A stretch of DNA of 64,000 nt, taken from positions 1,364,001-1,428,000 of the forward strand of contig NZ_CP109592.1 of NCBI RefSeq assembly GCF_036250675.1, in the 5' to 3' direction. The translations under genes were made by a program, and so were the position numbers. The DNA comes from Streptomyces sp. NBC_01689 (GTDB taxonomy: Bacteria > Actinomycetota > Actinomycetes > Streptomycetales > Streptomycetaceae). The notes under the pieces were generated by a model. That model ran no database searches. It was not told the origin of the DNA and was given only the letters and a program-made list of their open reading frames with translations. Positions 36,818-46,424 of the stretch are shown piece by piece. The stretch's first letter is position 1, and every line of letters begins with the position of its first letter.

Positions 36818-39088
36818 TCAGGGGGTGAGCTGCCACTGCTGGATGTAGCCGACGTCGATGGAGGCGGTGTCCCGGACCCTGAGGATCCAGGTGCCGTCGA
36901 CGGGCTGGGCGGAGGCGTCGACCGTGAAGGTCTGGTCGACGTTGTCGGCGGATCCGCCGCTGTGGTTCAGCAGCGAGTAGACGGTGCCGTTCGGACCGAC
37001 GAGGTCCACCGTCAGGTCACCACGGTAGGTGTGGATGATCTTGACATAGACCTGAGTGGTGGCCGAGGCGTTGCCGTCGCGGCCGGTGACGGTGATCGGC
37101 GACTCGACCGCGGGCCCGTTGTCGGGGATGTCGACGCGGGCCCCGTTGACGTAGATGTTCGCGATCCGCCAGGAGAAGTCGGTGGAGACGGACGCCCCCG
37201 TGCTGTCGGTGACCGTGACGGTGACGGCGCTGGTCCCGGTCGTGGTCGGGACGCCCGAGATCAGTCCGGTGTCGCTGATGGAGAGGCCGTCCGGCAGCCC
37301 GGTGGCCTCGTACGAGAGACCGGCGCCGGAGTTGGTGGTGTAGGCGCTGGTCTGCAGCGAGACCTGCTGGCCGACGCCGCTGATCTGGTCGCCGATCGGG
37401 GAGACGTTGACGCCGAGGGCGATCCGGTCACCGACGTGGATGCCTGCCCAGGCGGCCGCCACCGCGAGGTAGGTGTCGCTGTAGGCGCCGAAGAGGTCGG
37501 CGGCGGCCTGCAGCGTCGCGACGCGGGCGCCGGCGTAGTTGGTGCTGGAGGTCATGTAGGTGCTGAGGGCCCGGTACCAGATCCGCTGCGCGTTCTCGAT
37601 GCCGATGCCGGTCACGGGTACACCGTCGTAGGTCGGGCTGTTGTACGAGACCCCGTTGACGGTCTTGGCGCCGCTGCCCTCGGAGAGCAGGTAGAAGAAG
37701 TGGTTGGCCGGTCCCGAGGAGTAGTGGACGTCGACGCCGCCCAGCGAGGAGTCCCAGTAGTCGCGGGACGCCCCGTCCTTGGAGGGCTTGTCCATGTAGC
37801 GCAGCGGGGTGCCGTTACCGTTGATGTCGATCTTCTCGCCGACGAGGTAGTCGGGGACGTCCGCGGCCAGGTTCGCGTGGAACTCCACCGCCGCGGCGAA
37901 GATGTCCGAAGTGGCTTCGTTGAGGCCGCCCGACTCCCCCGAGTAGGTGAGATTGGCGGTGGCGGCGGTGACGCCGTGACTCATCTCGTGCGCGGCGACG
38001 TCGAGGGCGGTCAGCGGGTGGGTGTTGCCGGCGCCGTCCCCGTACGTCATGCAGAAGCAGGTGTCGGACCAGAAGGCGTTGACGTACCCGTTGCCGTAGT
38101 GGGCCCGGCTGTAGGCGGCCACCCCGTCGTTGCGGATGCCGTTGCGGCCGAAGACGTCCTTGTAGTAGTCCCAGGTGGCCGCGGCTCCGAAGGCCACGTC
38201 CACTCCGGCCGTCTGGCGGTTGCTCTGGGTGCCGTCGCCCCAGACATCGTTGTCATCCGTGAACAGGGTCCCGGTGCCCGAGGTGCCCTGGTTCAGGTCG
38301 TACGTGCGGTGACCCGCGCGGTCGCCGTCGACCAGCTGGTAGGTGGAGCCGGAGAGCGTGGAGCCGACCGGCACCGTCCCGCTGAACTGGCCCGTGCCCG
38401 TCCCGGTGTGCACGCCCTCGTAGTGGGAGAGGGCCTTGCCCGAGGCGGCGTCGGTGATGACGTGCAGTTCGCTCGGGGTGCCGTCGTCCTGGGTGCCCTC
38501 GACCAGTGACTCCCAGGCCAGCGTCGGTTCGGCCCCGGCGGCCCAGACGACCAGCCGGGGGGTGCCGTCGACCTCGGGACGGGTGGCGTCGGCCTTCTTG
38601 GCGACCGCGAGCGCCTGCCGCGCGGCGGTGCCCGACGCGACCCCGGCGGTGAGCGTGGGCACCTTGATGGTGGCCCTGGTGGCCTCCGACATGGTGCTGC
38701 GGCCGCTCCTGGTGTGCACCACGAGGTCGCCGCCGAGGACCGGAAGTCCCGCGTAGGTGCGCTCGTAGCGGGTGTGCGTGGTGCCGTCCGCGTCCTTCGC
38801 GACGTCCTTGACGATCAGCTTCTCCTTGGCGCCGAGGCCGAGGGTCTTCGCGGTGTCGCCGACCGCGGCGGTCGCGCTCTTCAGCAGCGAGGCGTGCTGG
38901 GCGGGGGACAGCTTCGCCGGTGCCGCACCGGCCCGGGGGGTGGCGGTGATCTTCGCGTGACCGTTGCCCCGGGGGGCGGCGGACGCGGCGCCGGCCTGGA
39001 AACCGGCCGCGAGCAGGGCGCTCGCGGTGGTGAGCGCCAGGACCGCGGTGTATCTGCGGCGGTTCGAGGGGTGGCGTGGCCGTGACAA
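36818..39088 (-). CDS. Secreted M4 (thermolysin-type) zinc metallopeptidase
   Basis: 756 residues. Signal peptide 1-38. Propeptide with FTP and PepSY-like parts (about 50-215; TYAGLPVLGGDLVVHT). The catalytic domain carries zinc ligands H367-E368-M-S-H371 and E391 in GGLNEATSD. After the peptidase come an Ig-like putative-binding repeat (about 560-640; LSYEATGLPDGLSISDTG) and a C-terminal proprotein-convertase P domain (about 660-756; HTYRGDLTVDLVGPNGTVY). The P domain probably aids folding or substrate binding. Exported as a proenzyme and self-processed, it degrades extracellular proteins. Single-gene unit with a shared terminator downstream. Confidence 0.93.
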   Translation of the reverse strand: MSRPRHPSNRRRYTAVLALTTASALLAAGFQAGAASAAPRGNGHAKITATPRAGAAPAKLSPAQHASLLKSATAAVGDTAKTLGLGAKEKLIVKDVAKDADGTTHTRYERTYAGLPVLGGDLVVHTRSGRSTMSEATRATIKVPTLTAGVASGTAARQALAVAKKADATRPEVDGTPRLVVWAAGAEPTLAWESLVEGTQDDGTPSELHVITDAASGKALSHYEGVHTGTGTGQFSGTVPVGSTLSGSTYQLVDGDRAGHRTYDLNQGTSGTGTLFTDDNDVWGDGTQSNRQTAGVDVAFGAAATWDYYKDVFGRNGIRNDGVAAYSRAHYGNGYVNAFWSDTCFCMTYGDGAGNTHPLTALDVAAHEMSHGVTAATANLTYSGESGGLNEATSDIFAAAVEFHANLAADVPDYLVGEKIDINGNGTPLRYMDKPSKDGASRDYWDSSLGGVDVHYSSGPANHFFYLLSEGSGAKTVNGVSYNSPTYDGVPVTGIGIENAQRIWYRALSTYMTSSTNYAGARVATLQAAADLFGAYSDTYLAVAAAWAGIHVGDRIALGVNVSPIGDQISGVGQQVSLQTSAYTTNSGAGLSYEATGLPDGLSISDTGLISGVPTTTGTSAVTVTVTDSTGASVSTDFSWRIANIYVNGARVDIPDNGPAVESPITVTGRDGNASATTQVYVKIIHTYRGDLTVDLVGPNGTVYSLLNHSGGSADNVDQTFTVDASAQPVDGTWILRVRDTASIDVGYIQQWQLTP

Positions 39089-39397
39089 GGGCTTCTCCTT
39101 CTGGCGACGATCGGCCTGTGGTCGGGGCCGACGGAGCGGGCCGGCGGGGTGGGGCCGGCGGGCAGCGCGCTGAGCAGGAAAGGGCGCCGCACGAGGTGAC
39201 GCACGGAGGCGTTCTCGAACTCGGCGGCGCGCGAGAGGTGGGGGGAGGTGAAGGAACGGTGAACGTTCATGAAGAGATTGGCATCACGACCCGGTCTTTG
39301 TCATGGCGATGACAAAGCTAAGGCTGAAATTGACCATTGCTTGCTGGACGTTCACCGCTGCCCGGGGCTCTTTTCGGCCGCCGCCGGACGGACTGGG
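39089..39397. other. Upstream region of the metallopeptidase gene
   Basis: About 310 bases with no gene. It contains the metallopeptidase promoter region (minus strand) and a locally AT-richer patch at 39285-39350, bordered on the right by the MITE-like element. Confidence 0.4.
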
Positions 39398-39555
39398 GGC
39401 TGTCCCGTGATCCCCGGCGGATCGGCGCGCGGCGTCGGACACGGTGCGCCGCACACCGGCGGGCCGTCCTCGTACCGGGCGTATGCGGGCGGTGCGACGA
39501 CGCGGCGCGGTGGCGTGGCTGTGGTCGTGCGCCCGCCGGGGATCACGGGACAGCC
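39398..39555. mobile_element. MITE-like element: 158 bp with 23-bp perfect terminal inverted repeats
   Basis: The 23 bases at 39398-39420 (starting GGCTGTCCCGTGATCCCC) are repeated exactly, in inverse orientation, at 39533-39555. The pairing stops abruptly at both inner and outer edges. The 112-bp interior has no complete gene. Perfect terminal repeats around a short non-coding core define a miniature inverted-repeat transposable element, moved by a transposase encoded elsewhere. GGCTGTCCCG ends recall those of Streptomyces IS elements (recollection, not checked). No clear target-site duplication: flanks read CTGGGG on the left and ATGGGG on the right. A very large hairpin regulator is the alternative. 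Confidence 0.65.
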
Positions 39556-39732
39556 ATGGGGGGCGACCGCGCACGCCGACAGCCCCTCGCCGCTCGCCTC
39601 CCGGGCGACTGTCCGCGAGAGCCGTGTCGACGGCTGCCAGGAGGCGCCACCGCGGGAGGGAGCGGCCGGGAGAGCCGCGACCGTCCGCCCGGCGGGCCTG
39701 AGCGCCTCGCCCCGGCGATCTAAGCTCGGTCC

Positions 39733-40353
39733 ATGGCCAAGTACTTCGACGTTCATCCGGAGAACCCCCAGCCGCGGATCATCAGCCAGGTGGCCGAGAT
39801 CATCCGCGGCGGCGGTCTCGTCATCTACCCGACCGACTCCTGCTTCGCGCTGGGATGCCAGCTCGGCAACCGGGAGGGACTCGACCGCATCCGCTCGATC
39901 CGCCGGCTCGACGACCGGCATCACTTCACCCTCATGTGCCAGGACTTCGCGCAGCTGGGCCACTTCGTGCACATCGACAACTCGGTGTTCCGCACGGTCA
40001 AGGCCTCGACCCCGGGCAGTTACACCTTCATCCTCCCGGCGACGAAGGAGGCCCCGCGCAGACTGCTGCACCCGAAGAAGAAGACGGTAGGCGTCCGGAT
40101 TCCCGACCACGCCGTCGCCCAGGCGCTCCTCGCCGAACTCGGTGAGCCACTGCTGTCGAGCACGCTCCTCCTGCCCGACCAGGAGAAGCCGCTCACCCAG
40201 GGATGGGAGATCAAGGACGAGCTCGATCACGTGGTGGACGCGGTCCTCGACTCCGGTGACTGCGGCGTCGAGCCGACGACGGTCATCGACTTCTCGCAGG
40301 GAGAGCCCGAGATCGTACGCCGCGGTGCGGGCGATCCGGCACGGTTCGAGTAG
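39733..40353 (+). CDS. YciO/Sua5 family protein (threonylcarbamoyl-AMP synthase-like)
   Basis: 206 residues, typical for YciO. Sua5/YciO/YrdC fold: FDVHPENPQPRIISQVAEII, then GGGLVIYPTDSCFALGCQLG, then DRIRSIRRLDDRHHFTLMCQ, and the basic nucleotide/RNA-binding loop TFILPATKEAPRRLLHPKKK. Members of the family make threonylcarbamoyl-adenylate for tRNA t6A. The YciO subgroup is a paralogue whose own role is less certain, so it is probably not the main TsaC of the cell. No coupled neighbour; the MITE-like element lies about 180 bp upstream. Confidence 0.87.
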   Translation: MAKYFDVHPENPQPRIISQVAEIIRGGGLVIYPTDSCFALGCQLGNREGLDRIRSIRRLDDRHHFTLMCQDFAQLGHFVHIDNSVFRTVKASTPGSYTFILPATKEAPRRLLHPKKKTVGVRIPDHAVAQALLAELGEPLLSSTLLLPDQEKPLTQGWEIKDELDHVVDAVLDSGDCGVEPTTVIDFSQGEPEIVRRGAGDPARFE

Positions 40354-40509
40354 CCTCCGCGAGCCTGGCACCCGGCCGAACTCCCCGTAGAGGCCTCGGC
40401 GTTAGGGGCACTCCGGTGTCGCAGGTGTCGCCCCGTCACGAGCGACGAGGGTGAACCTTCTTGCCGGACGAAGCCGTTGGCGTCGAACGTCCGCCCGTAC
40501 GCACGGTCG

Positions 40510-42336
40510 TCACCGGGTCTCCCCGCCGGGAAGGGAGTCGGAGCGCGCGCCTCCCCCGGACGCCGGACCGCTCACCTTCCAGATCCGCGTGGCCACTTGG
40601 AGGTTGAAGCGGCTGTCGACGTCGTCCAGCCGCCGTCCGCCGACCTCCCGGATACGCTGCAACCGGTACCGCAGGGTGCTGCGGTGGACGGCGAGGGCCC
40701 GCGCCGTCTCGTCGTAGTTGCCGCCGTGGTCGAAGTACCGGGTGAGGGTGTGTACCAGGTCAGTACCGTGGGTGGCGTCGTAGTCGAGGAGCGGGCCGAG
40801 CCACTCCCGGACGAAGAAGGTGACGTCCCGGGCGTCGGTTCCCCTGGCCAGGATGCGGTAGAGGCCGAGTTCCTCGTAGACCGCGGTGCCGTACGGCGGT
40901 TGCGACTGCCGGCGCACGTGCAGCGCGCTGACGGCCTGTTCGTAGGAGTGCGGGAGGCCCGCCGTCGTCTCGCACAGGCTCCCGACGCCCACCACGCCCC
41001 GCCACGAGCCCAGCTCGCCGGCGACCGCGCCGTACAGCCCGGGGTCGCGCGGTTCCCCCTGGACGACCAGCACCGCCAGGTCCGAGCGGCGGGCGAGCAG
41101 TGACCGCATCCCCAGTCCCCGTGCGGAGCGGTCGACCACGGCCAGGAACCGGTCGTCGGCGGCCGTCGCCTGCCACTGCGCGACCACGACATGGTGCGGT
41201 CCGTGCAGGTCGTGCCCGACCGCCTCGGCCCGGGCGTACGCGCCGCCCTCGTCCGCTCCGGTGAGCAGGTCCTCCACGAGATCGCGGCTCATGCGCAGTT
41301 CGGCCTCCGCAAGGCTGCGGCGGTGGGCCAGCTCCAGGGCCAGCGCGGTGCACGCGTGGCCGAGCGCGAACGCCTCCGCGTCGCCCGCCGCGCAGGCCGG
41401 GTCGACGAGTTCGATCGTGCCGAGGATCTCGCCGTGGTGGCGCGCCACCCCGATGAGGCGTCCCTCGTGGCGGACCGGGTCCGGGGTCCGCATCGCGCGG
41501 TGCAGGAGCTGTTCGCGCAGCGTCGGGTCCGGTTTTTCGTGGCTGGTGTCCACACAGGGTCCCGCCCGGGCCAGCGGGTTGCCGAAGCGGTCCTCGATGC
41601 AGGTGGCGAGCCCGGTCAGCTCGTACACCGCCTCGGCGATACCGCGCTCCCCCGCGTCGCCGTCGTGGGCGCGGGCGAGGACGTCGTGCACGGTGTGCTG
41701 CGCCTCCAGCTCCGCGACCAGCGCGGTCAGCCGTTCGTTGACCGTGTCCCGTTCCTCGATCGCCCGGAACAGCTGCCGGGCGTACTCACGGTCACGGCTG
41801 CGTGCGTCGGCGTTGTAGAGCGCGGCTGCGGTCGGCCGCGCGAGGGCGTACAGCAGGAAGCGTTCGTCGTCGGACGGTGGCTCGGGGGCGCTGACGACGA
41901 GATAGCCGAGGAGTCCGCGGGAGCTGCGCAGCCCCGCCGCCCATCCCCAGCCGCCCTCCCGGAACCGGAGGGTGCCGTCCTCCCCGTCCAGCGCGCTCAG
42001 CTGGCGGATCGCCGCGGGCAGCTCCTTGGTGGCGCGGCCGTCGAGCGCGGAGGCGCCCGGTGTGGCGTCGAGCTCGAAGCGTCCGTCCCTGAGGAGGTAG
42101 CAGCCCTCGGGCCGGCATCCGGTGAGGCGCGGCACCGCGTCCATGGCCAGCCGCAGGATCTCCTGTGCTTCGGGGGCGTCCAGCATCGTCACGACCAGCA
42201 CGAACACGTCGTACAGGCTCGCCAGCTGTCTGCGGCCCCAGGAGGCCGGAGCGGTGGAGGGCACCTGGCTGGGTGAGCCGCGCGGTCCGAGGCGCTGGTG
42301 CCCCGCACCGGAGGCGTCGTCGGCCATGCCAGGCAT
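40510..42336 (-). CDS. PucR/CdaR-type transcriptional regulator
   Basis: 608 residues. An N-terminal GAF-like sensory region (about 35-190) and a second one (about 225-345) precede a GGDEF-like/CdaR middle domain (about 365-490; [20 protein letters not shown]) and a C-terminal helix-turn-helix of the HTH_30 type (about 535-590; [20 protein letters not shown], then [14 protein letters not shown]). Such proteins usually activate catabolic genes. It is divergent from the dnaK operon across a 276-bp gap, but a regulatory link to the chaperones is not evident. Start ATG at 42336 or 42327. Confidence 0.85.
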   Translation of the reverse strand: MPGMADDASGAGHQRLGPRGSPSQVPSTAPASWGRRQLASLYDVFVLVVTMLDAPEAQEILRLAMDAVPRLTGCRPEGCYLLRDGRFELDATPGASALDGRATKELPAAIRQLSALDGEDGTLRFREGGWGWAAGLRSSRGLLGYLVVSAPEPPSDDERFLLYALARPTAAALYNADARSRDREYARQLFRAIEERDTVNERLTALVAELEAQHTVHDVLARAHDGDAGERGIAEAVYELTGLATCIEDRFGNPLARAGPCVDTSHEKPDPTLREQLLHRAMRTPDPVRHEGRLIGVARHHGEILGTIELVDPACAAGDAEAFALGHACTALALELAHRRSLAEAELRMSRDLVEDLLTGADEGGAYARAEAVGHDLHGPHHVVVAQWQATAADDRFLAVVDRSARGLGMRSLLARRSDLAVLVVQGEPRDPGLYGAVAGELGSWRGVVGVGSLCETTAGLPHSYEQAVSALHVRRQSQPPYGTAVYEELGLYRILARGTDARDVTFFVREWLGPLLDYDATHGTDLVHTLTRYFDHGGNYDETARALAVHRSTLRYRLQRIREVGGRRLDDVDSRFNLQVATRIWKVSGPASGGGARSDSLPGGETR

Positions 42337-42612
42337 GCGTCAATCGTACCGTTCGCACCTTTCGGCCGCCTGCCGTGCGGGCCGGCCAACCCTGTCCTGA
42401 CAGGTCGAGGCCGGAGCCCGAATTTCACCCCGCCGGGCGCAGGCGCCGCCCCGCGCCCCGTAACAGTCTGGCAGGGACGGAAGCCACGACGTGGGTGCGC
42501 TCCGGGCGCCCGACGCGCGTCGGGGCGCCCACGGCCGGGCGGACCCGACCTGAACACGACCGCCGTCACCGGACAGGGGCGGACGCCGGGGCGGCAGGCG
42601 AAGGAGTTCCTC

Positions 42613-44508
42613 ATGGGCAAGGCAGTCGGAATCGATCTGGGCACCACCAACTCGGTGATCGCCGTGTGGGAGGGCGGTGAACCCACTGTCATACCGAACG
42701 CCGAGGGCTCGCGGACGACGCCCTCCATCGTCGCCTTCGCCGAAGGGGGCGAACGCCTGGTGGGCCAGCTCGCCAGGCGGCAGGCGATCCTCAATCCCAA
42801 GGGCACCATCTATTCGGCGAAGCGGTTCATCGGCCGGCACTACGACGAGGTGTCCGCCGAGGCCAAGGCGGTGGCCTACGACGTCGTCGAGGGCGAGGGC
42901 GGCGTCGCCCGTTTCAAGGTGCGCGACAAGCTGTACTCGCCCGAGGAGATCAGCGCACAGGTGCTGCGCAAGCTCGCCGACGACGCGGGGAAGCAGCTGG
43001 GCGAGCGGGTCACCGAAGCGGTCATCACCGTACCGGCGTACTTCAACGACGCGCAGCGCCAGGCGACCAAGGACGCCGGCCGGATCGCGGGCCTGGAGGT
43101 GCTGCGCATCATCAACGAGCCGACGGCGGCGGCGCTGGCGTACGGCATGGAGAAGAAGCAGCACGAGACGGTGCTCGTCTTCGACCTGGGCGGCGGCACC
43201 TTCGACGTGAGCATCCTGGACGTCGGCGACGGCGTGGTGGAGGTCCGTTCGACCGCGGGCGACAGCCACCTCGGCGGTGACGACTTCGACCGCCGGATCG
43301 TCGACCTGCTCGCCGACACCTTCCAGCAGGAGAACGGCATCGATCTGCGCAAGGACCCGCAGGCCCTGCAGCGGCTGTTCGAGGCCGCGGAGAAGGCCAA
43401 GACCGAGCTGAGTTCGGTGACCCAGACCCAGGTGAGCCTGCCGTTCATCACGGCGGACGCGTCCGGGCCCAAGCACCTGACCGAGACGATCATGCGGTCC
43501 AAGTTCGACCAGATCACCGCCGACCTGGTGGAACGGACCCTGGAGCCGGTCAAGCAGGCGATGAGCGACGCCAAGGTCAGCGAGAACGACATCGACGAGG
43601 TCATTCTCGTGGGCGGCTCGACGCGCATCCCGGCGGTGCAGAGCCTGGTCCGGCGGCTGACCGGCGGCAAGGACCCGAACATGAGCGTGAACCCCGACGA
43701 GGTCGTGGCGCTGGGCGCGGCGATCCAGGCGGGCGTGCTCAAGGGTGAGGTCAAGGACGTACTGCTGCTCGATGTCACCCCGCTGTCGCTGGGCGTGGAG
43801 ACCCGCGGCGGGGTCATGACGAAGCTCATCGAGCGGAACACCACGATCCCGGTGCGCCGCTCCGAGACGTTCTCCACGGCCGAGGACAGGCAGGAGGCCG
43901 TCGACGTCGTCGTGCTGCAGGGTGAGCGCGAACTCGCCGCGGACAACCGGGTGCTGGGCCGCTTCCAGCTCAAGGACATCCGTCCGGCACCGCGCGGCGA
44001 GCCGCAGGTGGAGGTCACCTTCGACATCGACGCGAACGGCATCCTGAACGTGACCGCGCGGGACAAGGACACCAGCAAGGAACAGAGCATCACCATCAGC
44101 GAGGGCTCCAACCTCGACCAGGGCGAGGTCGAGCGGATGGTCCAGGAGGCCGAGCAGCACCGCGGCGAGGACCAGGCACTGCGCGACGCCGTCGACGCCC
44201 GCAACGAGCTGGACGCGGTCGCCTACCAGGTCGAGCGCCGTCTGAGCGAGCTGGGCGAGGCCGCGCCGGAACACGAGCGGGCCCGTGCGGACATGCTCGT
44301 CTCCGACGCCCGCGAGGCCGTGCGGCAGGACGCGCCGCCGGACAAGGTCCGGCCCATGACCTCCGAGCTGCAGCAGATGCTGGCCTCGCTCGCCACCCAC
44401 CAGGCGGGCGCGGGCACGACCTCCGAGGCCGCGCCCGGCGCACCGGGCACCACGGGCGCCCCGACCGGTTCCGACGACGTGATAGACGCCGAATTCGACA
44501 AGAGCTGA
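42613..44508 (+). CDS. dnaK: Hsp70 chaperone DnaK
   Basis: 631 residues from the ATG at 42613, with AAGGAG seven bases upstream. The ATPase domain begins [19 protein letters not shown] and contains [26 protein letters not shown] and [13 protein letters not shown]. The substrate-binding domain begins about residue 385 ([14 protein letters not shown]), and the C-terminal lid ends in a Gly/Ala/Thr linker and the [10 protein letters not shown] tail. First gene of a six-gene chaperone operon. Because the operon carries cbpM rather than hspR, it is likely a second, differently regulated DnaK system. No HAIR-type (CTTGAGT/ACTCAAG) operator was seen upstream. Confidence 0.95.
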   Translation: MGKAVGIDLGTTNSVIAVWEGGEPTVIPNAEGSRTTPSIVAFAEGGERLVGQLARRQAILNPKGTIYSAKRFIGRHYDEVSAEAKAVAYDVVEGEGGVARFKVRDKLYSPEEISAQVLRKLADDAGKQLGERVTEAVITVPAYFNDAQRQATKDAGRIAGLEVLRIINEPTAAALAYGMEKKQHETVLVFDLGGGTFDVSILDVGDGVVEVRSTAGDSHLGGDDFDRRIVDLLADTFQQENGIDLRKDPQALQRLFEAAEKAKTELSSVTQTQVSLPFITADASGPKHLTETIMRSKFDQITADLVERTLEPVKQAMSDAKVSENDIDEVILVGGSTRIPAVQSLVRRLTGGKDPNMSVNPDEVVALGAAIQAGVLKGEVKDVLLLDVTPLSLGVETRGGVMTKLIERNTTIPVRRSETFSTAEDRQEAVDVVVLQGERELAADNRVLGRFQLKDIRPAPRGEPQVEVTFDIDANGILNVTARDKDTSKEQSITISEGSNLDQGEVERMVQEAEQHRGEDQALRDAVDARNELDAVAYQVERRLSELGEAAPEHERARADMLVSDAREAVRQDAPPDKVRPMTSELQQMLASLATHQAGAGTTSEAAPGAPGTTGAPTGSDDVIDAEFDKS

Positions 44509-44517
44509 GGTGCGGTC

Positions 44518-45066
44518 ATGGCCACCGGACAGGAGCCTGTGACGCCTCCCGAACAGGAGCGGCGCGTCGAGGACCCGGCTGCCGACGGACCGCCCCCTCC
44601 GGCCGCCGCGGCGCGGCCGGAGGCGGCCGACCGGTCCGCGGAGCTCGACGAGCTGCGGGACAGCTGGCGGCGCGCCCTCGCCGATCTGGACAACCTGCGC
44701 AAGCGTCACGCGAAGGAGCTGGAGCGCGTGCGCGGCGAGGAGCGCGCCCGCACCGCGGCGGCCTGGCTGCCGGTCCTCGACAACCTGGAACGGGCCCTGG
44801 CGCACGCCGACGCCGACCCGTCGGCCGTGCTGAAGGGCGTCGAGACCGTGCGCGACCAGGCGGTCGAGGTGCTGCGCGGCCTCGGCTACCCGCGCCACGA
44901 GGAGACCGGGGTGCCCTTCGACCCGACCAGACACGAGGTCGTCGGGGTCGTCGACGATCCCGGCGCCGAGCCCAACACCGTGGCCCAGGTGGTGAGTCCG
45001 GGCTACGGGTCGGACGGCAGCCAGTTGCGCCCCGCGTTCGTCATGGTCAGCAAGCGGCAGGAGTGA
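44518..45066 (+). CDS. grpE: Nucleotide exchange factor GrpE
   Basis: 182 residues. A disordered Pro/Ala/Glu-rich start (1-40) is followed by the long dimerisation helix (LDELRDSWRRALADLDNLRK, then RHAKELERVRGEERARTAAA) and a beta domain ending in GRQLRPA-type sequence (DGSQLRPAFVMVSKRQE). It speeds ADP release from DnaK. It starts nine bases after dnaK, behind GAGGTG. Complete and normal in length. Confidence 0.93.
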   Translation: MATGQEPVTPPEQERRVEDPAADGPPPPAAAARPEAADRSAELDELRDSWRRALADLDNLRKRHAKELERVRGEERARTAAAWLPVLDNLERALAHADADPSAVLKGVETVRDQAVEVLRGLGYPRHEETGVPFDPTRHEVVGVVDDPGAEPNTVAQVVSPGYGSDGSQLRPAFVMVSKRQE

Positions 45067-45072
45067 CGCCAC

Positions 45073-46032
45073 ATGGCACGCGACTACTACGACGTGCTCG
45101 GGGTGCCGCGCTCCGCGAGCGCCGAGGAGATCCAGCAGGCCTTCCGCACGCTGGCGCGCAAGCACCACCCCGACGTCAACAAGGATCCGGGCGCCGAGGA
45201 GCGCTTCAAGGAGCTCAACGACGCCTACAGCGTGCTCTCCGACCCCAAGACCCGGCAGCGCTACGACCGCTTCGGCGAGGACTTCCGGCAGATCCCGGAG
45301 GACTACGACGAGCGGGTGGCCGCGGCGGCCGGGGCCCGGGGCGGACGGGCTGCCTGGGCGGGCGGCGGCGGAGGCGGCGGTGTCCGTTTCCGGACCGCCG
45401 ACGGCGCCGGCTTCGACGGCTCCGGTGTCGACTTCGAAGACCTGTTCGGCGGGATGTTCGGACGGGGCGGAGGAGGCGGCGGCTGGGGTCCGGTGCCCGG
45501 CGCCGACCAGGAGGCGGAGATCCAGCTCGGCGTCGAGGAGGCGTACCGGGGCGGCAGGCGCAGCATCACGCTGGGCGGCCCGGCCGGACAGCGCGGCTAC
45601 GACGTCACCGTCCCCCGGGGTGTGGTGGACGGCCAGCGCATCCGGCTGGCGGGAGAGGGTGGCCACGGCAGTGGTGACGGCCCACCGGGCGACCTGTACC
45701 TGCGGGTGCGCATCAAGCCCGACGGACGGTTCCGACTGGAGGGGCGGGACATCCATGTGGTCGTCCCGGTGACGCCGTGGGAGGCGGCCCTCGGCGCGAC
45801 CGTGCCGGTGCCGACCCCCGGCGGCACGGTAAAGGTCACCGTCCCCGCGAACTCCTCCAGCGGCCGCCGGCTGCGGCTGCGCGGCGAGGGCATGCCCAAC
45901 CCGCGCGGCCAGGACGGCGACCTCTACGCGGAGATCCGCATCATGGTGCCGCCCGAGCCCACCGCCCGCGAGCGCGAGCTCTTCGAGGAGCTGGCCGCCG
46001 TGTCCTCGTTCGACCCGAGGAGGCCCCGATGA
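45073..46032 (+). CDS. DnaJ/CbpA-type J-domain co-chaperone (type B)
   Basis: 319 residues. J domain at 1-68 with the HPD motif in [13 protein letters not shown]; a Gly/Phe-like region rich in Gly (about 85-145); then two C-terminal beta-barrel domains (about 150-300; [20 protein letters not shown], and [20 protein letters not shown]). The four CxxCxGxG zinc repeats of canonical DnaJ are absent, so it is a type B (CbpA-like) protein. It stimulates DnaK ATPase and delivers clients. The start follows AGGAGTGA inside the grpE end, and its stop overlaps the next start. Confidence 0.92.
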   Translation: MARDYYDVLGVPRSASAEEIQQAFRTLARKHHPDVNKDPGAEERFKELNDAYSVLSDPKTRQRYDRFGEDFRQIPEDYDERVAAAAGARGGRAAWAGGGGGGGVRFRTADGAGFDGSGVDFEDLFGGMFGRGGGGGGWGPVPGADQEAEIQLGVEEAYRGGRRSITLGGPAGQRGYDVTVPRGVVDGQRIRLAGEGGHGSGDGPPGDLYLRVRIKPDGRFRLEGRDIHVVVPVTPWEAALGATVPVPTPGGTVKVTVPANSSSGRRLRLRGEGMPNPRGQDGDLYAEIRIMVPPEPTARERELFEELAAVSSFDPRRPR

Positions 46033-46424
46033 CCACCGCCCCCCGTCCCGGCGGCGCGGCCCGCCGCACCGCCGCACCGGACGCGCCGCCGGTTCTCACC
46101 GTCCGGGTGCGCGCCGCCGGCCTCGGTCCACCGCTGCGGCTCGGTCTGGACGCCGTGGCCCTCCGCTCCGGCATCCACCCGGATCTCGTCCGGCGGTTCG
46201 TCGCCCTCGGCCTGGTCGAGGCCACCCGGGACGCGACGGGCCGGCTGTGGTTCGCGCCGTCCGCCCCCGCCGCCCTCGCCCGCATCCAACGTCTACGGGC
46301 CGCGCTCCCCCTCAACTACGCCTCCCTGGGTCTGGTGGTCGACCTGCTCGACCGGATCAGTGAGCTGGAGGACGCGCTGAGGCGCAGCGACGCCGGCTCC
46401 AGGAGTGATGAATCGTGGATATGA
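46029..46424 (+). CDS. CbpM-like chaperone modulator (MerR-type fold)
   Basis: 131 residues. A Pro/Ala-rich lead is followed by a MerR/CbpM-like winged helix: [20 protein letters not shown], then [20 protein letters not shown], and a C-terminal helix [20 protein letters not shown]. In E. coli CbpM binds the J domain of CbpA and inhibits it; the gene order dnaJ(type B)-cbpM here fits that pairing. HspR, the usual member of this slot in Streptomyces dnaK operons, would show a fuller MerR DNA-binding head. Overlaps dnaJ by four bases and clpB by ten. Confidence 0.75.
   Translation: MTTAPRPGGAARRTAAPDAPPVLTVRVRAAGLGPPLRLGLDAVALRSGIHPDLVRRFVALGLVEATRDATGRLWFAPSAPAALARIQRLRAALPLNYASLGLVVDLLDRISELEDALRRSDAGSRSDESWI

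Noticed and set aside
36659..38509. Plus-strand open frame of 616 codons opposite the M4 peptidase
   Set aside because: Val/Gly/Asp-rich shadow; the minus strand has the HEMSH zinc site and normal domain order.
42337..42612. HspR (HAIR) or HrcA (CIRCE) operator upstream of dnaK
   Set aside because: No CTTGAGT/ACTCAAG pair and no CIRCE-type inverted repeat were seen in the 276-bp gap.
42340..46077. Minus-strand open frame of 1245 codons opposite dnaK-grpE-dnaJ
   Set aside because: Shadow of the plus-strand chaperone genes created by high GC content; composition is His/Arg/Gly/Val-rich with no domain, while the plus strand carries unmistakable DnaK, GrpE and DnaJ.
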